A DNA stretch of 64,000 nucleotides from Babesia bovis T2Bo. Its lineage: Eukaryota > Apicomplexa > Aconoidasida > Piroplasmida > Babesiidae. Made by a program: the position numbers and the translations under genes. The notes below the pieces were generated by a model. That model saw only the letters and a program-made list of their open reading frames with translations. It searched no databases and was not told the DNA's origin. Below are positions 53,248 to 64,000 of the stretch, one piece after another. The stretch lies in the NCBI RefSeq assembly GCF_000165395.2, contig NC_010575.1, positions 977,001-1,041,000 of the forward strand, given 5' to 3'. Position 1 is the first letter of the stretch. Every line of letters begins with the position of its first letter.

Positions 53248-54690
53248 ATGGAAACCTGGAGGTCGAAACTCGAAGCCAGCGGCGGTGTGTTCCGCAAGTT
53301 CACAGGGCAGTTTAAAGCAGCGCTGGGCGAAGTGGGAACGCAACTCAAGCATCATGCAAGCCAGGCAACCAAGGAAATAGGAATCGATCTAGACAATATC
53401 AACACACCGCCATTCTGCAAAGGGATTAACCAAGTGCAATGCTCACTATTCTCACCACCGGGCAGCTGCGCAAGCAAACGTACAAGCATCAGTGTGTCAG
53501 GAGATTATAACTTCGTATTCGAATTGAAATTCCATCCACATGAAATAGGAGTTGTTATATGCACAGTATCCAATGTCAAGGAACAAGACTGTACCTTCAA
53601 ATGGAGACGTAAGCATGCAACCTATGTAGTGGATATCGAACATGCCAAAGGACCGAGATATGTGCTTACAGCCGATGATATAGGTAACAGCATAGTGGTC
53701 CATTGCACACCAGAAGGAGGATTGGGTACAGCCATTGGAGAAATCGGGCCCTTTGACGTGGATGTAACCTCAAGAAGAGCTATCCAGGACTCATTGATCA
53801 ACTCAAGTGCAAGACACGATGTCTACATGGAACGTGATGCAGCTACCATCAAGACGGTTACTGAGGTGCTACGAAACCCAGATATAACATTCTGTAAAGA
53901 TGGGTCACAGGTTAAATACGTCATGTATATCATGGCAGAGGAAGTGCAACTACAGTCAGATGATGATTTTAAAGGAGATACCATACTGAAATGCAGATAT
54001 ACAAGCTCATTCCCAAGGGTTAGACTATGTAACCATGAACCGTGCAGGATGTTCCTCACAATCAGTGATAAGCATGAAGTAACTTTACGGATGCTCAGCA
54101 AGCAACAGAGAGATATGGTAGCACTCACCCTGCGGGCATTCCACAGCAGAGCCCTTATATTAAACTCACTGGAAACTAATTCATTAGAAGTCCTGAGAGA
54201 TGGAAAGTTGCAAGATGTAACCAGTGGAGGTAGACACCTAAATGTAATCATGGCGCTACAAAAAGCAAATGACGATCTTTCAGTAGCACTAGATGAAACC
54301 ACAAGGTTACGTAAGGAGCTCAGTCGTTGTAAACAAGAAAAGAGCTTTTTGGAATCTGAAATGGAAAATACAATCAGAGTGTTCCAACAACAACTATCTG
54401 AAGATGATACACAAGAACCTAGCAAAGGACATAATAAGGAAAATTACGAAACACTGTACACCGATTTGATCAACAGAAATGCACAATTGGCAGATCAGTT
54501 AGCTGAGATCACAAGAGAACGCAATAACATAGAACAGGAACTAGATACAGTACGAGGGGAACGAAATAGACTTGATAAACATGTACAAAGCGTGGTTAAG
54601 GACCTGGAAAGATTAAGGTTCGATAACCAATGTCTAGAGAAACAAGTAGAAGATCTAAAGGCTAAAGTCAGGAAACTCGCATCGCTCTAA
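53248..54690 (+). CDS. coiled-coil protein with AIR9/SCAB-like Ig module
   Basis: Single exon, 480 aa from the ATG at 53248 (frame open 30 nt further up from a GTG). Residues ~80-175 resemble the A9/Ig-type module of plant AIR9 and SCAB proteins: CTFKWRRKHATYVVDIEHAK, GPRYVLTADDIGNSIVVHCT, DVDVTSRRAI. Residues ~185-310 form a second, PH-like globular part with FKGDTILKCRYTSSFPRVR. From ~340 on, a long coiled coil (ANDDLSVALDETTRLRKELS and onward) runs to the end. In plants these modules serve cytoskeleton-binding proteins, so a microtubule or actin link is possible, but this is inference from weak similarity. Confidence 0.6.
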   Translation: METWRSKLEASGGVFRKFTGQFKAALGEVGTQLKHHASQATKEIGIDLDNINTPPFCKGINQVQCSLFSPPGSCASKRTSISVSGDYNFVFELKFHPHEIGVVICTVSNVKEQDCTFKWRRKHATYVVDIEHAKGPRYVLTADDIGNSIVVHCTPEGGLGTAIGEIGPFDVDVTSRRAIQDSLINSSARHDVYMERDAATIKTVTEVLRNPDITFCKDGSQVKYVMYIMAEEVQLQSDDDFKGDTILKCRYTSSFPRVRLCNHEPCRMFLTISDKHEVTLRMLSKQQRDMVALTLRAFHSRALILNSLETNSLEVLRDGKLQDVTSGGRHLNVIMALQKANDDLSVALDETTRLRKELSRCKQEKSFLESEMENTIRVFQQQLSEDDTQEPSKGHNKENYETLYTDLINRNAQLADQLAEITRERNNIEQELDTVRGERNRLDKHVQSVVKDLERLRFDNQCLEKQVEDLKAKVRKLASL

Positions 54691-54752
54691 ACATAGGGAT
54701 CACACACAGTAACATATACACAAACAATATATAAATATATCGCTAAACATAA

Positions 54753-55673
54753 ATGCAAGATTCTAGCATACTAGGATTCACACTACCAAGAAATGTAGTC
54801 AATGGTAACACGGAATATACACCGCCGCCATGGGCAAACTTCAACACGGCAGAAGTACTAACACAAGACAACATATACTCACTAGAAATCATATCAAGAG
54901 GTAAAATAATAGCAACAGAGCATCTTAAGGATAAGCGTTACTATGTACTAGGGTCACTAGACACCTGCGACCTAGTATATACAAACCCACTGGTGTCAAG
55001 AAGACACCTAGTCCTCCAATATAATAGACATGGTCATCTGTTGCTCTACGATCTGAAATCAACACATGGAACTACACTTAACCATGAAAAAATTGAACCG
55101 GATAAATACTACAAACTAAAAAATGGCGATCAAGTGCGTATTGGAACAAAGGGAACTACCAGTAGAACATATATTGTATGCGGACCTGATGACCCAGAAT
55201 GTACACAACAAAATGAACCAGAATTGAAAAAACGAAAATCGGTAAAAGATAAACTAGTAAAGGATGAACAAGAACTAATGGATAAAGTAAGCAAAGCAAC
55301 CGCTGCAGAATATTACGATACAAATTTATATTTTGATGAATATGATGAATACTTCGATAGAGACCCAGTAAATAATAAAAGACAGAAAAAAGAAAAACAA
55401 AAGGTTCATACAGCGGCGTCTCTACAACATGACATCCAGGAACTATACCAAGCTGAAATCGACACTTTAAACAGATGGTACGATATACTAAAACAATCGA
55501 AAGAAGAAGGATTTGAATATACAGGAGATACACCAACAAAAACCGACACGCTGATGCACACTCTGCAACTCAAAAGCCTAGAAAGTGACAGAATAAAATA
55601 CCAAAAACAACTGGATACTATTCAACAAGATATAGAACACTTACAAAAACTACTCAAATTGACACAAACGTAG
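54753..55673 (+). CDS. kanadaptin-like FHA-domain protein
   Basis: Single exon, 306 aa. The FHA domain (residues ~60-140) is clear: YYVLGSLDTCDLVYTNPLVS, then SRRHLVLQYN, DLKSTHGTTLNHEKIEP and GDQVRIG, including the S-R-R-H and N-G-T-like turns that bind phosphothreonine. Downstream, YDTNLYFDEYDEYFDRDP resembles kanadaptin (SLC4A1AP), whose FHA domain is followed by an acidic D-E-Y-x-F-D-R segment. A charged coiled-coil end follows. Kanadaptin is nuclear and interacts with RNA-processing proteins in other eukaryotes. Start at 54753. Confidence 0.8.
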   Translation: MQDSSILGFTLPRNVVNGNTEYTPPPWANFNTAEVLTQDNIYSLEIISRGKIIATEHLKDKRYYVLGSLDTCDLVYTNPLVSRRHLVLQYNRHGHLLLYDLKSTHGTTLNHEKIEPDKYYKLKNGDQVRIGTKGTTSRTYIVCGPDDPECTQQNEPELKKRKSVKDKLVKDEQELMDKVSKATAAEYYDTNLYFDEYDEYFDRDPVNNKRQKKEKQKVHTAASLQHDIQELYQAEIDTLNRWYDILKQSKEEGFEYTGDTPTKTDTLMHTLQLKSLESDRIKYQKQLDTIQQDIEHLQKLLKLTQT

Positions 55674-57726
<2,053 letters not shown>

Positions 57727-57841
57727 ATAACATATGTGGAATAACAAGCGCAAGACAATACCTTGCGGTATAGGCAAGGAACAACGCGCACTTTTAAGCT
57801 TTTAACGTATAAACATAGTATAACCTTATTGCATAAGTTCA

Positions 57842-58971
57842 CTAAGAAGGTGATGACATCTCGGGCAGTGGCTCAGTGTCACAAATCAACTGAAGAAGCC
57901 ACTTCTTCAACATGGGCTCCTCACGTAAACATGGGTAAAATACAGGGTCGCTGCAGATAGTCATTACGAAATAAATCAAACATACATCTTACGCAATGGC
58001 TTGGGTAAACACTTACGCAGCATCTCACGAGCACGAGGGTTTTCCGATAAACGTAAATAACAACGAACAACGTGCTTTAATATACGACGAGATGGATTCT
58101 CAAGGAAACCCATTACCATACTGTTCAATACAGCAGCAACAGCGTAAAAACGCTCAGGAGTAGCACAAACATATGCCAAACCACGATCATCCAACATTAT
58201 CTTCTGCACAATGAATATGGCCACCTACGGAATATATGAACAGCACAACATAACCAACAGTCTTTGAAATATCCGAACCAGTTTCCATAATCCGAAGACA
58301 CAACGCTATAATCTCAGTGTTCAATAGAAAACAAATGACTTCCTCGTCGTCGCTCTAAATAGTGTATATAGCAGGAATAAGACAATACCTTTACCAAAGC
58401 ACCAATCACACCTAGACAAGTCAACTTCAAATACTCAAGACGACGACTCTTGCATGATGAATTTAAAAATGGATATAAAAATAAAGGGATATGAGCTGTA
58501 TATAGATTAACTGGGCTAATACTCACCAACCTGCAAGAAATACACGACGTGTTTGAGGATGAGATGCGATACATTGAAGAAGCGTCAGTGAATTGGAAGC
58601 CTTGGTAGAGTCAGACATCGAAAGACTCATCGGATGTAAATAGTGACTGTACGCATATATACACTTATAATATACACCTACTATACCGATACAATCTCAT
58701 ACAATAAAGTTGCCATGGTACCAAAGGAATACCATAGCAGTACAGGCAAGTCAGGGTGATGCTCACGCTGCTTGGACAACTCAGCCAAGGCATATTCACG
58801 CTTCTCGGGCACAGCAAGGTCCAATATCAATTGTTGAAGCACACTTTCAGGTACCTTCTCACTCACAGCGGAAGAACCGCCACCGGATTTAACCGATTTG
58901 ACGCTCTGGCCACTAACCTGCAATGAACCATCGTTCATATGGCTAGATGATAAAGCATCAGCATGATCCAT
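57842..58971 (-). CDS. CNOT9: CCR4-NOT subunit 9 (CNOT9/Caf40)
   Basis: Six exons, complement of 58682-58971, 58531-58646, 58389-58495, 58259-58354, 57986-58224 and 57842-57950; 318 aa. Armadillo-type helices match CNOT9 throughout: [100 protein letters not shown], then [10 protein letters not shown] at the end. CNOT9 recruits factors to the deadenylase complex in mRNA decay. Donors of introns 1, 2 and 4 are GTAGGT, GTTGGT and GTTGGT; the joins are fixed by conservation. The last exon is short and easily missed. Residues ~1-45 are serine-rich and specific to this gene. Confidence 0.93.
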
Positions 58972-59093
58972 AGTGTATGCAACTTTTGCACACAGTTACG
59001 ATATATATACAGTGATATAAATTGTACTTAGGGTCACCAAGGACCCAACATACCATACATACACATCAAAGCTAAAGATGAATATTATATCAG

Positions 59094-60653
59094 TTACATG
59101 TGCCTAGCAATCTCACCCTTAGCCAAAACACGAAGACCCTCAGCAACGCTGCCAACGGAAGCACGCTCACGAGGATCAACCAACATCAAATGGTCAAACA
59201 CATAACGAGCAGCCTTAGCACAAATCGGGAATCTCTGATTAGGAGAGTCCAATTGTAAAACATCACGAATAGTAGAAAGCCAAACACAAGGTGGAATAGT
59301 CCAATATTCGTCACGGTTCCACCATAAACGACCCTCTTCAGGGTCAACCTCCTGAGGAGGATTCAATAACGCAGGGGGACCTGAACCAAAAGGTGAACGT
59401 AAATGATCAACCATACGACGACCAAGTAATACCTCAATCACAGATAAACCAATGCCCCAGGCATCAGAAGAACGGTCTATCTCAATAGTCTGAGCACGCT
59501 TAGAATTGCTGTGCTTCTTAGTGTAATACTCCAACAGGCGCTGCTCAGGAGATTCGTACCACGAAGTACCACCAGTGAACTCCTTAGTAAACTCCATTGA
59601 AGCTGCACCAAGGTCAATCACCTTGACGTCAATACGGTTGACTCCACCATGCTCATACATATCAAGCACAATGTTATCAGGCTTCAGATCGTTGTGACGA
59701 ATTCCCAACTCAGAAAATTGAGATACACGCTCTAGAGCAATGATACACCAGTCTATCTTGTTCAACTCATATAAAGGAGTGTTACGTGATGAAGGGAAGC
59801 GAGATGAACACTCTGAACGAATTATTTCAAAAAAATCAGGACCAAACAATTTACGTGTAACTAATAAAGCTGTGCCAGGGTCCTTCTTATCTAGATAGTA
59901 CCCTAAAACCTCGGAAGTTGGCCAGTCGTCAGTCATAATACGAGATTGACGACCTGATCCCAGGGTTTGTCCCATCAATTTCTGATAAATATACAAATGG
60001 CATCCAATCTCACGCTTTATGCTGCGACCATCACGAGCATTACAGTCCTTTACACTCTTGACAGCAACTTTCAAGGCGATCTTCGGAAATTGCTTAGGTA
60101 ACCAATAAGCATTGTACACTACACGCATTGTAGAATTTTGAGAAATCAACAAAGACGATGCATCAGGAACTAAACGCAAATCAGCTGCAGGTGATAGTAA
60201 ACCATTCTGCAATGAAGTACGAAATGTAATCGGGCCCACACGCTCATAAAGTGGGCGATAATCAGCAAAATTTATCTCAACATAGTTAGCAAAATCATCC
60301 AATACTCCAATAGATGATGGTGGCCAGTCAACAGATTCCGTGACTATATCTGAAGTAGAATTTATAGTAGTAACGGACTTCGGTACCACAGTGCATGAAT
60401 TCAAAATAGGATTAGAAACCTGATGTGGAGAATAGCTACCAGAGGTAACACGAAGATTCTCATCTTTCAAATTAACTTTAGAAGAACCACGTAAACAACT
60501 CACGTGGTCAATGTCGTCAGTGTTGTAAGGAATTTCCCTAGTCTTACGAACACGACAAATGACTGAAGGTGAATTCATAGTTGCATCAGTTCCAAAAAAA
60601 GCATCATGTGGAATAGGATATTGACCAAATGAACCCATACCAATGTCAAGCAT
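59094..60653 (-). CDS. divergent protein kinase
   Basis: Single exon, 519 aa. Residues ~1-140 are not kinase-like. N-lobe: KIALKVAVKSVKD (VAVK lysine) and KREIGCHLYIYQ (alphaC Glu). Catalytic loop at residues 320-327 is HNDLKPDN, with Asn in place of the usual Arg after His; the metal-binding loop (347-349) is DLG rather than DFG; SPEQ replaces APE; DAWGIGLSVIEVLLG is subdomain IX. The invariant Lys, Glu, Asp, Asn and Asp are all present, so activity is likely. The C-lobe holds an inserted stretch about 45 residues long around RMVDHLRSPFGSGP. No group assignment is possible; it may be a piroplasm- or apicomplexan-specific family. Confidence 0.8.
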   Translation of the reverse strand: MLDIGMGSFGQYPIPHDAFFGTDATMNSPSVICRVRKTREIPYNTDDIDHVSCLRGSSKVNLKDENLRVTSGSYSPHQVSNPILNSCTVVPKSVTTINSTSDIVTESVDWPPSSIGVLDDFANYVEINFADYRPLYERVGPITFRTSLQNGLLSPAADLRLVPDASSLLISQNSTMRVVYNAYWLPKQFPKIALKVAVKSVKDCNARDGRSIKREIGCHLYIYQKLMGQTLGSGRQSRIMTDDWPTSEVLGYYLDKKDPGTALLVTRKLFGPDFFEIIRSECSSRFPSSRNTPLYELNKIDWCIIALERVSQFSELGIRHNDLKPDNIVLDMYEHGGVNRIDVKVIDLGAASMEFTKEFTGGTSWYESPEQRLLEYYTKKHSNSKRAQTIEIDRSSDAWGIGLSVIEVLLGRRMVDHLRSPFGSGPPALLNPPQEVDPEEGRLWWNRDEYWTIPPCVWLSTIRDVLQLDSPNQRFPICAKAARYVFDHLMLVDPRERASVGSVAEGLRVLAKGEIARHM

Positions 60654-61929
60654 AGTACTCTATCAATTATAAAAGAGAGCCAAAATATCCAATCTTCAAT
60701 GATAATCAATCAAATAGCATCCTAACAGTCAAACTGCATTATTAATAATAACTACATTTAAGCAGGCAATTGTGCCAGAACGAAAATAAACTGCATGAAT
60801 TGTTATACACAATCCAAACAGACAACCATCTATACCAAAATTTTATAGACAATCCAAAGCACTTTAATCAACTATACTCACCGCAATAATATACAACGGC
60901 AATAAGGAATACCATAAACAAAACACAGACAAGGTAACACGAACAACAAGTACATGAAACATACAAAAAAGGTTATAAACCGAAAATAAACACAAGTATA
61001 AAGTATGTATTAATATGAATATGACCAAAGTAACCGTGCACCGTAATAATAACGGAGTACACAGACAATGCTCAACGAGCTTGACCAAAAGCCCTAAGGG
61101 GCAGCAAGGTGTAAACACGCAGGAAAAGCACGCGGCCGATGATGTGCACCTCAAGGATAGTAGAGACACACAAAGACACAACTCAATTAATACAAAGCAA
61201 TGATAATCAAGTGTGTATACGACTCGACGTGTTGACCCGCAAAATGTTACAATTGCGCCCCTAAAATTTTGGTTATGAAAATCTATAGTAACAACAAGCA
61301 ACCCCAAGGGTATACACAACTTGCCATACACACCTAAACAGCAGTAAATAAATTACACACCAAATTTAAAAAATACGTTTTAGTATTGTATATGTATATA
61401 ATTGTTAGCAGTACACATGTACCATCAGAGCAGTGGTGAGTTCAATTAACTAGCCATGTGCCGAAAATGTCGCGCATGAATAAAATCGCACAATATTATT
61501 CCACAATTTCTATATAGAGTAATAAAACCTTTTGATGCTTTGGAATAGTCATATATCTTGTCTATGTAAACAAGTTCCCATGGTTATTCGTTATACTATA
61601 TATACCTCCTACTTACATCAAAGATAATTGAGCCAAAAGTGCATTTATACTATAATAGTGATAACAGTGGAGATAACATCAGGATTTGATATTATAGAAC
61701 ACATGTCTAATAGATATTATCCACCAACAGCATAGGGCACCAAATGTAATTCATTAGGAAACCTTATTGGTAAATATGACTATTCTGGTTATTTATGATG
61801 TCACAAAAGATAAAATAAACATTAAACTCCTGGATAAACGTAGTAGAAAAGGACATTGTAAATGTACTCCATGCATCCACCTAAGGGCCACTGTATAAAT
61901 GTATACACAATTATACACATTTATAATAG

Positions 61930-61930
<1 letters not shown>
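60654..61930. other. gene-poor region
   Basis: No supportable protein gene. Long minus-strand ORF 60864-61331 is judged spurious. The plus strand is strongly A-rich (61801-61860: A30 C8 G9 T13). Confidence 0.5.

Positions 61931-61963
<33 letters not shown>
61931..61963. repeat. (TA)n microsatellite
   Basis: Perfect TA dinucleotide repeat of about 16 units, 110 nt before the U6 gene. Likely length-polymorphic. Confidence 0.95.
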
Positions 61964-61966
<3 letters not shown>

Positions 61967-62073
61967 AAATCGTAGGTAATTATGTGATAATATTAATAAA
62001 TTTCATATCACCCCCATTTTGCAAAGTTTGTACTTTTACTCCAACACCATACTAATAATGCTACTAGTATATT

Positions 62074-62097
62074 GGCCTCTTCGGAGTGCCATCAGAA

Positions 62098-62128
<31 letters not shown>

Positions 62129-62183
62129 GGCCCCTGCGCAAGGATGACACGCTCAAATCGAGAAGTGTAAAAACGATTTTTTT
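62074..62183 (+). ncRNA. U6: U6 spliceosomal snRNA
   Basis: The central region contains the nearly invariant U6 core: ATTGGAACGATACAGAGAAG, then GATTAGCATGGCCCCTGCGC and AAGGATGACACGC. It includes ACAGAG, which pairs with the 5' splice site, and the AGC triad of the internal stem-loop. The 5' stem-loop GGCCTCTTCGGAGTGCC precedes it. A run of seven T at 62177-62183 is a polymerase III terminator and ends the RNA. The 5' end is approximate to within about 5 nt. No other gene is within 500 nt. The snRNA functions with CLF1 and SF3B5, also encoded here. Confidence 0.97.
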
Positions 62184-62721
62184 GAAAATTCCAGGCAATA
62201 TATGATTTGAAAGCTTCATTTAAAGTGTTGAATAAAGCAATGGTAGTAGTTGCTCCAAGGATAATGCCACGACCATGGATGAACATATGTTCGTGAAATT
62301 GTCTTATGCATCGGGAAATCATTTGAATAACTGATTGTATCTCATTTATCCCTTCAAATGAACCAATGATATGCCATCAACCAAGACACTGCATAACAGG
62401 GAATTAGCGTCTAAACAAGCAATCTTTAGAATAAATAAGCAATGCCAAACGTAGTGTTTAAACATAACTAAAAAACATAGCGCAATCCATGGCAAAAATG
62501 CGTAAGAAACAATATGGCAAGCATAAATAACAAGATGAGCTGCAGATGATATATAACAGTATATGGACAAACAAAACAATAATTAAAACTAAAAAGTGCA
62601 AGTGATGAACTATAGAATTAATTATATGAATAGGTATAGGGTCGTGTGTTACACTAGCACAATTAAAACAGAATAACTCATGCACTAAATAACATTTCAA
62701 AGGAAACTGCAAAATGTTATC
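62184..62721. other. intergenic
   Basis: From the U6 terminator to the next start codon. Strong A excess on plus (62461-62520: A31 C11 G9 T9). No gene seen. Confidence 0.5.
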
Positions 62722-63417
62722 ATGGATGATACACTAGAAAGATCACTAAAAGAACTTGGTCAATGTGTTACCTGCCTCCATACCAACTCGGGAGCGCAAT
62801 TAGAAGACATATTCAGACTTAGACACCTGTTCCCATAGTATGTCAACACATGCGTTTCAACACATCATACGACAGCTCAAAATTTGTTAATGATATGCGA
62901 GGATTGTCATTTAACCTGAGCAACTTCTTTTCAGCATACGCGCCAAGATTAGATTCCTTCCTAGTAGGGCCAGTCAAGCCACAAGTGGACGAGACGAACG
63001 TCTCATTCGGAGATAAGATATTTGGTAAGCTAGGAAATATATAATATATTGCACATAGTTGCCGATCTACTAAGCGTTAAAAAGTCAGACGACACACTCG
63101 ACCGTTGGAAGCAACTCAAGAAAAACCTCAACACATCATCAGACCCACTTGTGCACAAGGATAATATCATCACCGCAGTTGATGCACATAATCAACTGCT
63201 GCAGGAACTGGTACACAAAACCATAAATTTCGGTAAGAAAGTTTAACTATACACATTAATGCGATATATAGATAAACCACAAAAACACTCCGAAGCAAAC
63301 AAACACCTAAAGTTGGGAGTTAAAAGGGCTAAAAAGAACATAGGTAAGTCCTAACGAATAATATTATGCCATGTTGCCACAGAACTGGACAAGTACATCG
63401 AAAAATTAATGTGGTAA
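62722..63417 (+). CDS. small hydrophilic protein, unknown
   Basis: Five exons: 62722-62837, 62876-63024, 63059-63232, 63272-63343 and 63383-63417 (introns 34-39 nt), 181 aa. All four joins keep the frame; every intron starts GTA and ends AG. It begins MDDTLERSLKELGQCVTCLH; later come RLRHLFPYSKFVNDMRGLSF, SVKKSDDTLDRWKQLKKNL and DKYIEKLMW at the end. It looks helical and charged, without a signal peptide or membrane segment. I do not recognise it. The next gene starts 37 nt after its stop. Confidence 0.55.
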
Positions 63418-63454
63418 CACAATCAATGTGACTTTTTGCAACAAAAAGGAAACA

Positions 63455-64000
63455 ATGTCACTGCCGGATTGGAAGGGTCTACTAAAATGGACCCTTCAAC
63501 ACGTACCAGAAAATTCCACAGGTAGGGAACAAACAGGTCATAGTCAATGGCAAAACAGGGAATAAGAAACCTATATCTAAAGAGGATGTGGAATTCCTAC
63601 AAAAAGCAATGGATAGCGTGCACGATCACGATAAAAAGGTTAAATCAGCAGCACAACTCATACATGATATGGCCACAAAGGAGAAGATAGACAATGTAGA
63701 TGAACTGTTGGACGCATTTGACACGATGGAACAATTCTACGAGGAACACCCGGGAAACGCGTCTTCAGTGCATAGAACGGGGATGCTTGATGCAATTGCG
63801 CAGCATATAAAACAAGGAAATACAAAAATATTGCCCGCGGCTCTATCGGTATGTTGCCCACAGCAAAAAACATATAACCACAGCTACTTATAACAACCAT
63901 ATCAAACAATGAAAAGGTGCAAGAAGAAGCTACAAAGGGGCCACTCATGCAAAACCTATTGGACCTAAGAGAGAAAGTGGATAATACAAACTTGGAGCCT
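63455..64000 (+). CDS. FES1/HspBP1-type HSP70 nucleotide exchange factor, 3' end cut by window
   Basis: Three exons so far: 63455-63521, 63559-63848 and 63884-beyond 64000; 158 residues visible. The start LPDWKGLLKWTLQHV resembles the short N-terminal helix of Fes1, and the following armadillo-type helices (EDVEFLQKAMDSVHDHDKKV, VDELLDAFDTMEQFYEEHPG, LPAALSLLITTISNNEKVQE, LMQNLLDLREKVDNTN) match Fes1/HspBP1. It would release ADP from cytosolic HSP70. The first donor is GTAGGG, the most deviant in the window. The stop is outside. Confidence 0.75.

Noticed and set aside
60864..61331. 155-codon minus-strand ORF rich in Leu, Cys, Val and Phe
   Set aside because: The minus strand here is T-rich, which gives long hydrophobic ORFs by chance; no domain or motif and no flanking signals. 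It could only be revived by RNA-seq.

Overview
The window is nuclear DNA of an apicomplexan piroplasm, most likely a Babesia close to B. bovis. I infer this from the very compact gene layout, the many spliceosomal introns of about 33-40 nt, the moderate GC content (roughly 40 %, by eye), and the gene set: a U6 snRNA, RAP-domain and AP2-domain proteins, and diverged apicomplexan versions of general eukaryotic genes. I had no database, so the species is an inference. There is no plasmid, phage, insertion sequence or CRISPR array. About 40 protein-coding genes can be modelled. Most needed exon joining by hand, and every join given keeps the reading frame and uses GT...AG introns.

Left part (1-22.5 kb): a partial PRMT-like methyltransferase, a tubulin-tyrosine-ligase-like enzyme, farnesyltransferase beta, an EF-hand membrane protein, a PITH-domain protein, a secretory (possibly apicoplast) protein, nucleolin, a small four-pass membrane protein, a GINS Psf1 candidate, mitochondrial ATP synthase subunit c, ribosomal proteins eL20, eL18 and eS6, V-ATPase subunit D, and a p23 co-chaperone with a metallothionein-like cysteine tail. 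A 2.4 kb gene-free stretch lies before eL18.

Middle part (22.5-48.5 kb): two RAP-type organellar RNA proteins, LEO1, a TMEM94-type degenerate P-type ATPase, SF3B5, MED14, a tandem AP2-domain protein with a targeting-like N-terminus, the splicing factor CLF1/Crooked neck, diacylglycerol kinase, TMEM43, an unusual overlapping-frame locus, DNA polymerase delta small subunit and a Vti1-type SNARE. Genes here are packed; convergent stop codons are only 9-60 nt apart.

Right part (48.5-64 kb): DNA topoisomerase II, a coiled-coil protein with an AIR9/SCAB-like module, a kanadaptin-like FHA protein, beta-tubulin, CNOT9, a divergent protein kinase, a 2 kb gene-poor segment with the U6 snRNA gene, an unknown six-exon-style small protein family member (five exons), and a FES1/HspBP1-type nucleotide exchange factor cut by the window end.

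Functional themes are transcription and splicing (LEO1, MED14, SF3B5, CLF1, U6, nucleolin), replication (POLD2, TOP2, Psf1), translation (three ribosomal proteins), chaperone cofactors (p23, FES1), tubulin and its modification (beta-tubulin, TTLL) and organelle RNA biology (two RAP proteins, the AP2 protein). The most striking observations are the p23-cysteine-tail fusion, a window-scale reversal of strand base composition between about 25 and 37 kb, a G-rich promoter element shared by eL20, eL18 and nucleolin, and an ORF pair at 41 kb that may be two products of one gene through retention of a 41-nt intron.
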